Shown in pieces: positions 57,443 through 64,000 of a DNA stretch of 64,000 nt. Position 1 is the stretch's first letter, and every line of letters starts with the position of its first letter. The stretch is taken from the NCBI GenBank assembly GCA_028687575.1, contig JAQTZW010000004.1, positions 62,001 through 126,000 on the forward strand, read 5' to 3'. The notes below the pieces were generated by a model. That model was not told the DNA's origin. It worked only from the letters and a program-made list of their open reading frames with translations, and searched no databases. The DNA is from Gallionella sp. (GTDB taxonomy: Bacteria > Pseudomonadota > Gammaproteobacteria > Burkholderiales > Gallionellaceae). A program made the position numbers and the translations under genes.

Positions 57443-58656
57443 GACTGGGCTTGCCTGTCTTTGTGGGGCGAGGGCACCTCGTTCGCGGGGAAGTCATTCT
57501 GCCAGAAATTCTTCTGCCAGAAATCTTTGAAGATCTTCTGGTAACAGGACTTGACTGCGTGGTGGGCGTCGAGAAATTCGTCGTAGCTGCAGCCGTATTT
57601 CTCGCTCTCGCTGAAATCGGCCAGTGTCACCTGTTGCTGTTTGGCCCAACGATCCAGCTCCTGATGGGTGCGCGCCAGCAACAAGGAGAGCTGCGGGTGT
57701 TCCATGAAGGCGCGCTGCATGCCGGGAACCAGCGGTGGATTCAGCAGGATGAGCTGGCTGCCCTGCGCCTTCAGTCTCGTATTCAGTGCGGCCAGTCGGT
57801 CGAACAGCATCTTGTCCGGCACGCCCTGCGTGTGTTGCAGCGCGTGGGCATACATCGAACTGGAGGCCAGTGCGGCGACGATGGTGCGCTGGCCGTTGTC
57901 TACCCGAGTGTAATCCGAGAAGGTGGCGCTGCCGTCGTAGCGGAAGCCGTTGCATGCCCCACGGTTGTAGACGCCGAAATCCTTGCCGAGATACGCTTGG
58001 TCGGGTGCCGGGCAGGTGTATTCGTCGCTGCCGATCTGCAGAAAGTATTCGCGGAAGGCTTTATGCGAGTCTGCGGCATGGGCGATGTCGGTTAGTATCT
58101 TCCAGAGTTTGGTCATGCGCGGCGCGGAGATGGCCTCCTGCAAGGTCTGGATGAAGGAATGTTCAGGTACGGCGTGTAGCGATTTCTCGCGGTCGGGGAG
58201 GGCAAGGTCTTTGGTCACGACCGGCTCGGGTTCGTAGATGAAGTCTATCGCCCAGTCCAGCATGATGATGTAGTGCCTGATCTGCGGCGCATGTGCGGCG
58301 AGGTATTCGGCTTGGCCGATGCTGTCACGCAACGGGCTGCCGCTCTGGGTGAAATTGTAGAGCCGCCATGGTTCGGGAAGCATGCTGTTGTCTATGGTCA
58401 TCGCGGTGGATGCGCCGAAGATCACTGTGTCTATCTCGGGCAGTCGGTCGTTCAGGCGCAGCGTCTTGAAGAAGCCGTTGTTGCCGAGCGTGGGCGTGAA
58501 GGTGATGCCGTGGGTGCGCTGTTGCCAGTCGCTGGCCTCGAACGACATGGCGGGTACGTCGCCCTCGTTCTTCAGCAGCATCCAGTTCAGCGCGATGGCC
58601 GGCAGCAGTGTGAGGCAGCACAACAACACCAGCCAGAGTAGATAGCGTTTATGCAT
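57439..58656 (-). CDS. SGNH-like membrane-anchored protein beside MBOAT copy 3
   Basis: 405 residues with one N-terminal membrane helix (YLLWLVLLCCLTLLPAIAL). A block-I-like DTVIFGASTAMTIDNSML is at about residue 78, and FLDAHHAVKSCYQKIFKDF near residue 375 offers Asp and His. It is not closely similar to the product of 50583 but has the same layout, and it lies two bases after MBOAT copy 3. The C-terminus is odd: repeated FWQKNFWQNDF followed by a Pro/Lys-rich tail. Acyl-transfer role by context only. Confidence 0.62.
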   Translation of the reverse strand: MHKRYLLWLVLLCCLTLLPAIALNWMLLKNEGDVPAMSFEASDWQQRTHGITFTPTLGNNGFFKTLRLNDRLPEIDTVIFGASTAMTIDNSMLPEPWRLYNFTQSGSPLRDSIGQAEYLAAHAPQIRHYIIMLDWAIDFIYEPEPVVTKDLALPDREKSLHAVPEHSFIQTLQEAISAPRMTKLWKILTDIAHAADSHKAFREYFLQIGSDEYTCPAPDQAYLGKDFGVYNRGACNGFRYDGSATFSDYTRVDNGQRTIVAALASSSMYAHALQHTQGVPDKMLFDRLAALNTRLKAQGSQLILLNPPLVPGMQRAFMEHPQLSLLLARTHQELDRWAKQQQVTLADFSESEKYGCSYDEFLDAHHAVKSCYQKIFKDFWQKNFWQNDFPANEVPSPHKDRQAQS

Positions 58657-58658
58657 GG

Positions 58659-60230
58659 TCAGAACTGGAAGTAAAGAAAGGTGGATTGTTGCGACAGGTT
58701 GATCAGCCCCACAAAGGCCAGTATCCAGATCAACAGCGCCGATACGAAATTGGCGCGCCAGCGCAAGCGGGTGTGTTCAGGCTGTGCTGGCACATCCAGC
58801 GCTGGCCTGAACGACTGCATGATGGTCTGGGTGTTGGGTGCCAGCCAGACGATCATCAGCACGATGATCACCCAGTTCACCATGCCGCCCGAGGCGATGC
58901 CGTTGCTGGGCATCAGCCAGCCGTGACCCGCGAGCCAGGCATGCATTCCGGGGTAGCGGGTGAACCAGATGTCCGGCATGGCGATGCCATCAAATCCCAG
59001 CATGGTTTTGGCGATGTCCGTAGCGGCATGCAGGTCGGGGGCGCGGAAGAACACCCAGGCGAGGGTGACGGCGAGGAAGGTGACCAGCACCGAGGCGAGG
59101 TGCGCCGGGCGCGACAGCGGCGCTTTCGGGTCCTGCCCCAGCGATTTGCGGACTGCATGCCAGGCATGGTTCACCACCAAGAACGCCCCATGCAGCCCAC
59201 CCCAGATCACGAACGTCCAACCTGCGCCATGCCACAAGCCGCCCAGCAACATCGTCGTCGTCAGATTCAGATAACGGCGCAGCTTACTCTTGCGGTTACC
59301 GCCCAGCGGGATATACAGATAATCGCGCAAAAAACGCGACAGCGTCATATGCCAGCGCCGCCAGAACTCGATGATATTCACCGACTTGTAAGGCGAATGG
59401 AAATTCAGCGGCAGCACGATGCCGAACATCCGCGACAGCCCGATCGCCATATCCGAATAACCCGAGAAATCGAAATACAACTGCAAGGTATAACAGAGCG
59501 CCCCGCCCCACGCCTCCACGAACGTCAGATGCACCCCGGCGGCCGGCGCATCGAACACCATCGGCACGTAATACGCCAGGTTATCCGCCAACACCACCTT
59601 CTTGAACAAGCCGATGAAAAAGATCGTCAGTCCAACCGACAGATTCTCATAATTGAACCGATAAGTCGCCGGCTTGGCGAACTGCGGCATCATCTCCTTG
59701 TGATGCAGGATAGGCCCTGCGATTAGATGCGGGAAATACGTCACGAACAACACATAATGGACGAAATTGAACTCCCGCACCTTGCCCTGATAGGTATCCA
59801 CCAGAAACGCGATCTGCGTGAAGGTAAAGAACGAAATCCCCAGCGGCAGAATGATATTGACCAGATTCCAGTCCGTTCCCAGCAGCGCATCCAGATTCGA
59901 CACAAAGAAATTCGCATACTTGTAATAGCCCAGCAGCGCCAGATTGGCGACCACCGCGAAAGTCAGCAGATGCTTTGCCCTTCCCCCTTCCCCCTTCTCC
60001 CTTCCCGCCTTTCCTGCCGCCCGAGCGATCCACGAGCCGAAGGCGAAATTGCAGGCGATCGAAGCCAGCAACAGGCCGATATAGGCTGGATTCCAGTAGC
60101 CATAGAAGAACAGCGAAGCCAGTGCCAGCCAGGCGGCGGCGTAGGTGTGGTTCAACCGGGCCAACTGGAAAAACCCCAGCAGCACCACCGGCAGATACAG
60201 GAATATGAAACCGTAGGAGTTGAATAGCAT
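58659..60230 (-). CDS. MBOAT-family O-acyltransferase, copy 3
   Basis: 523 residues. Identical to copy 2 for residues 1-412, with all catalytic motifs ([25 protein letters not shown]); the last 110 residues differ and include an extra segment ([20 protein letters not shown]) and a different terminal helix. It is the first gene of the twelve-gene leftward operon, about 70 bases behind a candidate promoter. The unique C-terminal helices may set partner choice with the SGNH protein encoded next. Confidence 0.88.
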   Translation of the reverse strand: MLFNSYGFIFLYLPVVLLGFFQLARLNHTYAAAWLALASLFFYGYWNPAYIGLLLASIACNFAFGSWIARAAGKAGREKGEGGRAKHLLTFAVVANLALLGYYKYANFFVSNLDALLGTDWNLVNIILPLGISFFTFTQIAFLVDTYQGKVREFNFVHYVLFVTYFPHLIAGPILHHKEMMPQFAKPATYRFNYENLSVGLTIFFIGLFKKVVLADNLAYYVPMVFDAPAAGVHLTFVEAWGGALCYTLQLYFDFSGYSDMAIGLSRMFGIVLPLNFHSPYKSVNIIEFWRRWHMTLSRFLRDYLYIPLGGNRKSKLRRYLNLTTTMLLGGLWHGAGWTFVIWGGLHGAFLVVNHAWHAVRKSLGQDPKAPLSRPAHLASVLVTFLAVTLAWVFFRAPDLHAATDIAKTMLGFDGIAMPDIWFTRYPGMHAWLAGHGWLMPSNGIASGGMVNWVIIVLMIVWLAPNTQTIMQSFRPALDVPAQPEHTRLRWRANFVSALLIWILAFVGLINLSQQSTFLYFQF

Positions 60231-60233
60231 CAG
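58993..60233. repeat. 1,241-base direct repeat, copy B (in MBOAT copy 3)
   Basis: Same sequence and orientation as 52064-53304. Recombination between the copies would delete or duplicate 6,929 bases, the unit carrying the GT39, gtrA, methyltransferase, GtrB-type, SDR and SGNH genes, and would leave one intact MBOAT gene. Confidence 0.9.
59978..60006 (-). other. G-quadruplex-type G-tract in MBOAT copy 3
   Basis: Identical to the tract at 53049-53077, inside the long direct repeat. Five G runs on the coding strand encode the same Gly-rich loop. Confidence 0.5.
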
Positions 60234-60298
60234 GCGGCCGATTTCGCGTGAATCAGGGGGGCAGCGTTCAAAAGCAAGGTGGATTTCATCGAAAAACC

Positions 60299-60326
60299 AT
60301 AATAATCTGTTACGCTATTTTATCAG
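60299..60326 (-). promoter_or_regulatory. Candidate promoter of the leftward acylation operon
   Basis: On the minus strand ctgata (complement of 60321-60326) and tattat (complement of 60299-60304) are 16 bases apart. Transcription would begin near 60292 and reach the MBOAT start after about 62 bases. The 60231-60348 gap also has to hold the apaH promoter on the other strand. Moderate match only. Confidence 0.4.
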
Positions 60327-60348
60327 GATATTTTGCTGGAAAAGCGCG

Positions 60349-61173
60349 ATGGCGATTTATGCGGTGGGAGACATTCAGGGCTGCCATGTCGAACTGGTGC
60401 AGTTGCTGGAAAAATTACGTTTCGATCCGGCCACGGACACGCTCTGGCTGGTGGGCGATCTGGTCAATCGCGGCCCCGGTTCTCTGCAGGTGCTGCGGTT
60501 GGTCAAGTCGCTGGGAGATAGTGCCATTACCGTGCTGGGCAATCACGACCTGCACCTGCTGGCGGTGGCGGAAGGGGTTGCGAGGCTGCATCGCGGCGAC
60601 ACACTGGACGAGATACTCGCCGCCCCCGACCGCGACGAACTGCTGGACTGGCTGCGACACCAGCGCCTGTTGCATGCGGCGGAGGGTCATGTGCTGGTGC
60701 ATGCCGGGCTGCTGCCGGGCTGGACGGTGGAGCAGGCCGCCAGCCTGGCCGGCGAGGTGGAAACGGCGCTGCGCGGCGACGACTATGTGGATTTCCTCGC
60801 GCACATGTATGGCAACAAACCGACCGCTTGGGATGACGGGCTGGAGGGCTACAAGCGGCTGCGGGTCATCACCAACGCGCTGACGCGGATGCGCATCTGC
60901 ACTGCGGATGGCGAAATGGAATTCGACTTCAAGGCCGAACAGCACAAGATTCCGGCAGGTTATCTGCCCTGGTTCGATGTCGCGGGGCGCGCGAGCTGCG
61001 AGACGACGGTGGTGTTTGGGCACTGGTCTGCGCTGGGTCTGATGGTAAAGAATAATGCCATCGCGCTGGACAGCGGCTGCCTGTGGGGTGGGCCGCTGAC
61101 CGCGATACGGCTTCCCGACCGTGCCGTGATACAGGTCGCATCAGGCATCTCCAGCGTTGCCAAACACTGGTGA
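60349..61173 (+). CDS. apaH: Symmetrical bis(5'-nucleosyl)-tetraphosphatase ApaH
   Basis: 274 residues from the ATG at 60349. The metallophosphatase motifs are [37 protein letters not shown] and [25 protein letters not shown] near the end supplies the last metal ligand. ApaH splits Ap4A to two ADP and also removes Np4 caps from RNA. Its stop overlaps the waaA start (GTGA). A housekeeping gene marking the end of the glycan island. Confidence 0.95.
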   Translation: MAIYAVGDIQGCHVELVQLLEKLRFDPATDTLWLVGDLVNRGPGSLQVLRLVKSLGDSAITVLGNHDLHLLAVAEGVARLHRGDTLDEILAAPDRDELLDWLRHQRLLHAAEGHVLVHAGLLPGWTVEQAASLAGEVETALRGDDYVDFLAHMYGNKPTAWDDGLEGYKRLRVITNALTRMRICTADGEMEFDFKAEQHKIPAGYLPWFDVAGRASCETTVVFGHWSALGLMVKNNAIALDSGCLWGGPLTAIRLPDRAVIQVASGISSVAKHW

Positions 61174-62429
61174 GAATCCTCTACACATTGCTGTTGTGGT
61201 TGCTGTTGCCATTCATTTTCGTGCGACTGGCGCTACGCGCGCGCACACAGCCCGAGTATCTGCAACACCTCGGCGAGCGTTTCGGTCGCTATTCGCAAAT
61301 CGCCGCAAAGCCGCTCATTTGGTTACATGCCGTGTCAGTGGGCGAGACGCGCGCCACCGTCAGTCTGGTGGCGAAGTTGCGCGCCACTTACCCCGACCAT
61401 CAAATTCTGCTGACCCACACCACACCGACCGGACGGGCGACCAGCGAACAGCTGTATGGCGATCAGGTGATGCGCGTCTATCTGCCTTACGACTACCCGT
61501 TTGCGGTGCGGCGTTTCCTGCGCCATTTCAGGCCAAAGCTCGGCATCCTGATGGAGACCGAGATCTGGTTCAACCTGATCCACGAAGGCCATGCGGCAGG
61601 TGTGCCGATGCTGCTGCTCAATGCGCGGCTGTCGGAAAAGTCGGCTCGGGGTTATGCGCGCGTCGCCCGTCTGACGCGCAATGCGTTGGGGCAGCTTACC
61701 GCCATCGCCGCGCAAACGCCTGACGACGCGGCGCGGTTGGCGGCGCTTGGCGCGCAGCATGTCGGTGTGATGGGCAACCTCAAGTTCGACATCGCACCGC
61801 CCGCCGCGATGCTGGAACGGGGAGCGATGCTACGCGGGCAGTTCGGTGCGGGGCGGCGGGTGCTGCTGGCCGCCAGTACGCGGGAGGGCGAGGAGGCGCT
61901 GCTGCTGGACGCATTGCGCGCTTGCGGCGGGTTGGGGGGGGCGTTGCTGGTGATCGTGCCACGCCATCCGCAACGTTTCGACGAGATCGCCGGGATGCTC
62001 GCAAGATACGGTCTGCGCTGCCAGCGTCGCAGCGATAACCAAGCGGTCGCGCCCGAAGTGCAGGTGGTGCTGGGCGACAGCATGGGCGAGATGTTCGCCT
62101 ATTACGCTGCCGCCGATCTTGCCTACATCGGCGGCAGCCTGTTGCCGTTCGGCGGGCAGAACCTGATTGAGGCCTGCGCGGTCGGCACGCCGGTGCTGAT
62201 AGGCCCGCACACTTTCAATTTTGCCGATGCCAGCAAACTGGCGGTAGAGGCGGGGGCGGCGCTGCGGGTGCAGGACGCGGATCAGCTGTTTGGCCGCGCG
62301 AAGACCCTGCTGGCCGACGACTCTGCGCTGGCCGACATGCGTGGTAAAGGTACGCGTTTCGTTACCGGCCATCAGGGGGCGACCGACAATGCGATGAAAG
62401 TCATCAGCCGCTATCTCGCAGTGCGCTGA
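61170..62429 (+). CDS. waaA: Kdo transferase WaaA (KdtA)
   Basis: 419 residues from a GTG overlapping the apaH stop. An N-terminal membrane anchor ([19 protein letters not shown]) precedes [52 protein letters not shown] and, near the end, [20 protein letters not shown], all standard for WaaA. It attaches Kdo residues to lipid IVA on the cytoplasmic side. It connects the cluster functionally with waaC (38071). Convergent with the next gene, 15 bases apart. Confidence 0.95.
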   Translation: MRILYTLLLWLLLPFIFVRLALRARTQPEYLQHLGERFGRYSQIAAKPLIWLHAVSVGETRATVSLVAKLRATYPDHQILLTHTTPTGRATSEQLYGDQVMRVYLPYDYPFAVRRFLRHFRPKLGILMETEIWFNLIHEGHAAGVPMLLLNARLSEKSARGYARVARLTRNALGQLTAIAAQTPDDAARLAALGAQHVGVMGNLKFDIAPPAAMLERGAMLRGQFGAGRRVLLAASTREGEEALLLDALRACGGLGGALLVIVPRHPQRFDEIAGMLARYGLRCQRRSDNQAVAPEVQVVLGDSMGEMFAYYAAADLAYIGGSLLPFGGQNLIEACAVGTPVLIGPHTFNFADASKLAVEAGAALRVQDADQLFGRAKTLLADDSALADMRGKGTRFVTGHQGATDNAMKVISRYLAVR

Positions 62430-62444
62430 AGCCCTGTCGCCCGC

Positions 62445-63326
62445 CTATCCCGCTTCCGCCAGCAGCCGTTGCATCATGCCCTCGGCCTGCCTTGCGTAGC
62501 TGCCGCCGAACAGGTTGGCGTGGTTGAGGATGTGGTAAAGGTTGTACAGTTCGCGCCGCACCGGGTAGCCGGCATCCAGCGGGTAACTGGCGCGGTAGGC
62601 GGCGTAGAAGTCAGCCGGATAGCCGCCGAACAGTTCGGTCATTGCCAACTCGCATTCCCGGTCGCCGTAGCTGGCGGCAGGGTCGAAAATCACCGGTTGG
62701 CCAGAGGCGAGGTAAGCGTGGTTGCCGCTCCACAGGTCGCCGTGCAACAGCGAAGCCTGCGGCTGATAACCGCCAAACAGCGCAGGCAGCGCATCCAGCA
62801 GTTTTTCTCCGACAGTTTGCAGTTTGCTGCCCAAGCCGTTTTTTGCGGCGAGCCGTAACTGGTAGCCAATCCGGCGTTCGCCCCAGAAGGTCGGCCAGTC
62901 ATCCGACCAGTCGTTGCTTTGCGGGTTGGTGCCGATGAAGTTGTCCTGAGCAAAACCAAAGCGCGGGGCGGTATGACGATGTAGCGCGGCGAGTTGTTCG
63001 CCCAGTTGTCGTACATCGCCGTGCGTGTTCAGCGCTAGATGTTCCAGCAGCAGAAAACCATGTCGTCCGGCAATGCCGTAAGTAATAGCTTGCGGCACTC
63101 GCAGTGTGCGGGTCGCGGCGATTACAGCCAGCCCTGCCGCTTCGGCAACCAGCATGGGCAATAGGTGTGCATCGTTAAGCTTGATGAAAAATGTCCGACC
63201 ATCACGGCCTGCCAGCCGGTAGCACAAATTGATGCAGCCGCCGCCGAGCGGCGTGCAGTTTGCCAGTTGGAATGTCTGCCCAGTCGCCGAACCGATAGCA
63301 GCGGCGATGGCCGACCAGTCAACCAT
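62445..63326 (-). CDS. Fructosamine kinase family protein
   Basis: 293 residues from the ATG at 63326. CTPLGGGCINLCYRLAGRDG, FFIKLNDAHLLPMLVAEAAG, the catalytic loop LLHGDLWSGNHAYLASGQPV and IFDPAASYGDRECELAMTEL are the family's phosphotransferase-like kinase motifs. Bacterial members phosphorylate fructosamines or ribulosamines on glycated protein, allowing deglycation. The start shares a base with the stop of the lipoprotein gene, so the two are probably co-transcribed. Role by family. Confidence 0.9.
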   Translation of the reverse strand: MVDWSAIAAAIGSATGQTFQLANCTPLGGGCINLCYRLAGRDGRTFFIKLNDAHLLPMLVAEAAGLAVIAATRTLRVPQAITYGIAGRHGFLLLEHLALNTHGDVRQLGEQLAALHRHTAPRFGFAQDNFIGTNPQSNDWSDDWPTFWGERRIGYQLRLAAKNGLGSKLQTVGEKLLDALPALFGGYQPQASLLHGDLWSGNHAYLASGQPVIFDPAASYGDRECELAMTELFGGYPADFYAAYRASYPLDAGYPVRRELYNLYHILNHANLFGGSYARQAEGMMQRLLAEAG

Positions 63327-63799
63327 CAGGGTTTGGGCATTGCAGGGGGCGGGGCGGTTTCGGCGGGTAGCGGCTCGACACGCAGCACGCCCATCTTCTG
63401 CACCAGTCGCACGCGTTTGCCAACCTTGAAGGCATCCGGTTTGCCGGGTTGCATCACATAGGTGCTCTGCTCGTCGTTGTCCACCTTGACCCACAATTCG
63501 AGGCCGGGCCGGGTGCCGATGCCTGCCTGCTGGCCTAGCGTGCCGCCCAGCACCGACCCGAGTACGGAGCCGACCGCCGCGCCGCGTCCACCGCCGCTGT
63601 TGGCACCGCCCACCTGGCCGAAAATGCCACCCGCCATCGAGCCACCGTTGGAGCTGTCATCCATCTCAATCGGCGTGATGCTTTCCACCACCGCCATCCT
63701 GACGATCTCTTTGGGTTTGTTCTCGGCATTGACCCCGTGCGGGCCGCTGGCGCAACCGGCCAGCAGCAGGGCGGCAAACAGCAAGCTACGTTTCAGCAT
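63326..63799 (-). CDS. Glycine-zipper outer-membrane lipoprotein (SlyB/PcP type)
   Basis: 157 residues. The signal sequence MLKRSLLFAALLLAGCASG has a lipobox LLAGC with Cys16. A glycine-zipper stretch (GGSMAGGIFGQVGGANSGGG and GAAVGSVLGSVLGGTLGQQA) follows, then WVKVDNDEQSTYVMQPGKPD typical of SlyB-like proteins. It probably sits at the outer membrane with a structural role. An extra Pro-rich tail (ETAPPPAMPKP) ends the protein. Confidence 0.85.
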   Translation of the reverse strand: MLKRSLLFAALLLAGCASGPHGVNAENKPKEIVRMAVVESITPIEMDDSSNGGSMAGGIFGQVGGANSGGGRGAAVGSVLGSVLGGTLGQQAGIGTRPGLELWVKVDNDEQSTYVMQPGKPDAFKVGKRVRLVQKMGVLRVEPLPAETAPPPAMPKP

Positions 63800-63807
63800 T
63801 GCAGAAC

Positions 63808-64000
63808 TTACAGCTTGATGGCGAAACCGAAATGCTTCTCGAACGCGGTCTCGATCTCTGCGCGGCGCAGGTCGTGGTTCTGACCGCCCCGGCTGGAGAT
63901 CTTGATCGAACCCATCAGCGAGGCCAGGCGACCGGTGGTTTCCCAGTCCCAGCCCTTCTGGATGCCGTGCAGCAGGCCGGCGCGATACGCGTCGCCGCAG
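63808..64000 (-). CDS. PfkB-family carbohydrate/nucleoside kinase, C-terminal part, cut by window edge
   Basis: Leftward from the window edge, 63 residues to the TAA at 63808. GDAYRAGLLHGIQKGWDW holds the family's catalytic G-D-x-[FY]-x-[AG]-G block, followed by TTGRLASLMGSIKISSRGGQ. Members phosphorylate adenosine, ribose or related sugars. The upstream domain lies outside the window, so substrate class cannot be chosen. The stop is eight bases from the lipoprotein ATG. Confidence 0.8.
   Translation of the reverse strand, partial: CGDAYRAGLLHGIQKGWDWETTGRLASLMGSIKISSRGGQNHDLRRAEIETAFEKHFGFAIKL

Noticed and set aside
53306..58992. Complete aminoarabinose (Arn) lipid A modification operon
   Set aside because: ArnC- and ArnT-like proteins are present but no ArnA, ArnB or ArnD homologue, so the unit is better described as a Gtr-type sugar transfer set.
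58686..59726. 346-codon plus-strand frame opposite MBOAT copy 3, also repeated at 51799
   Set aside because: It recurs only because the underlying DNA is duplicated; no motif, and opposite a catalytic membrane-protein gene.

Overview
The window looks like a chromosomal segment of a Gram-negative betaproteobacterium, most like the Nitrosomonadales/Gallionellaceae. This rests on gene content and order, not on a database search: thiC behind a TPP riboswitch, then pcm and tolC, with apaH and waaA at the far end, lipid A/Kdo and heptose core genes, and a MarR-type EPS-associated regulator. In relatives I recall pcm-tolC-waaA lying close together, so the roughly 50 kb between tolC (ends 10285) and apaH (starts 60349) can be read as a surface-glycan island. 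I saw no tRNA, rRNA, CRISPR array, transposase, integrase or phage gene. No gap without a gene exceeds about 170 bases.

Layout. 1-507: 5' end of uppP and a DUF1289 gene, both leftward. 575-5994: a compact defence block of four two-gene modules: TacA/TacT-type, StbD/RelE-type, McrB/McrC and MntA/HepT. The MntA/HepT pair is flanked by two direct copies of the last 120 bases of thiC, one belonging to the live gene and one a displaced but still in-frame remnant. 6075-8064: thiC with its riboswitch. 8133-10285: pcm and tolC.

10313-38076: a long rightward polysaccharide cluster led by a MarR-family regulator with a sigma70-like promoter and a perfect palindrome over the predicted start of transcription. 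It holds GDP-L-fucose synthesis (gmd, fcl), ugd, a Wzx flippase, asparagine-synthetase-type amidotransferase, six methyltransferase-like proteins, an acyltransferase, several glycosyltransferases including a GT11 fucosyltransferase, a 970-residue fusion of a GT-C-like membrane protein to a MurJ-like flippase, a Pgl-like priming set, and rfbBDAC for dTDP-L-rhamnose. 38071-47020: LPS core and chain genes (waaC leftward, a WecA/MraY-type transferase, a PglF/WbpM-type dehydratase, a WaaE-type transferase, two homologous GT2 genes in opposite orientation, a GT4, and a WaaL-type ligase or polymerase).

47065-60230: a leftward run of twelve tightly packed genes. Three MBOAT acyltransferases, each next to one or two SGNH/AlgX-like proteins, surround a second module (SDR, GtrB/ArnC-type transferase, methyltransferase, GtrA flippase, ArnT-like GT39). 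Two MBOAT genes share a 1,241-base stretch with no difference that I could find. This block looks built to acylate and glycosylate the periplasmic face of the glycan. 60349-64000: apaH, waaA, then leftward a fructosamine-kinase-family gene, a glycine-zipper lipoprotein and the 3' end of a PfkB-family kinase.

Together the genes describe a fucose-, rhamnose- and uronate-containing O-antigen-like glycan, possibly primed with diNAc-bacillosamine, heavily methylated and acylated. No Wza/Wzc export pair and no Wzz length regulator was recognised, which favours an LPS-linked polymer over a capsule.
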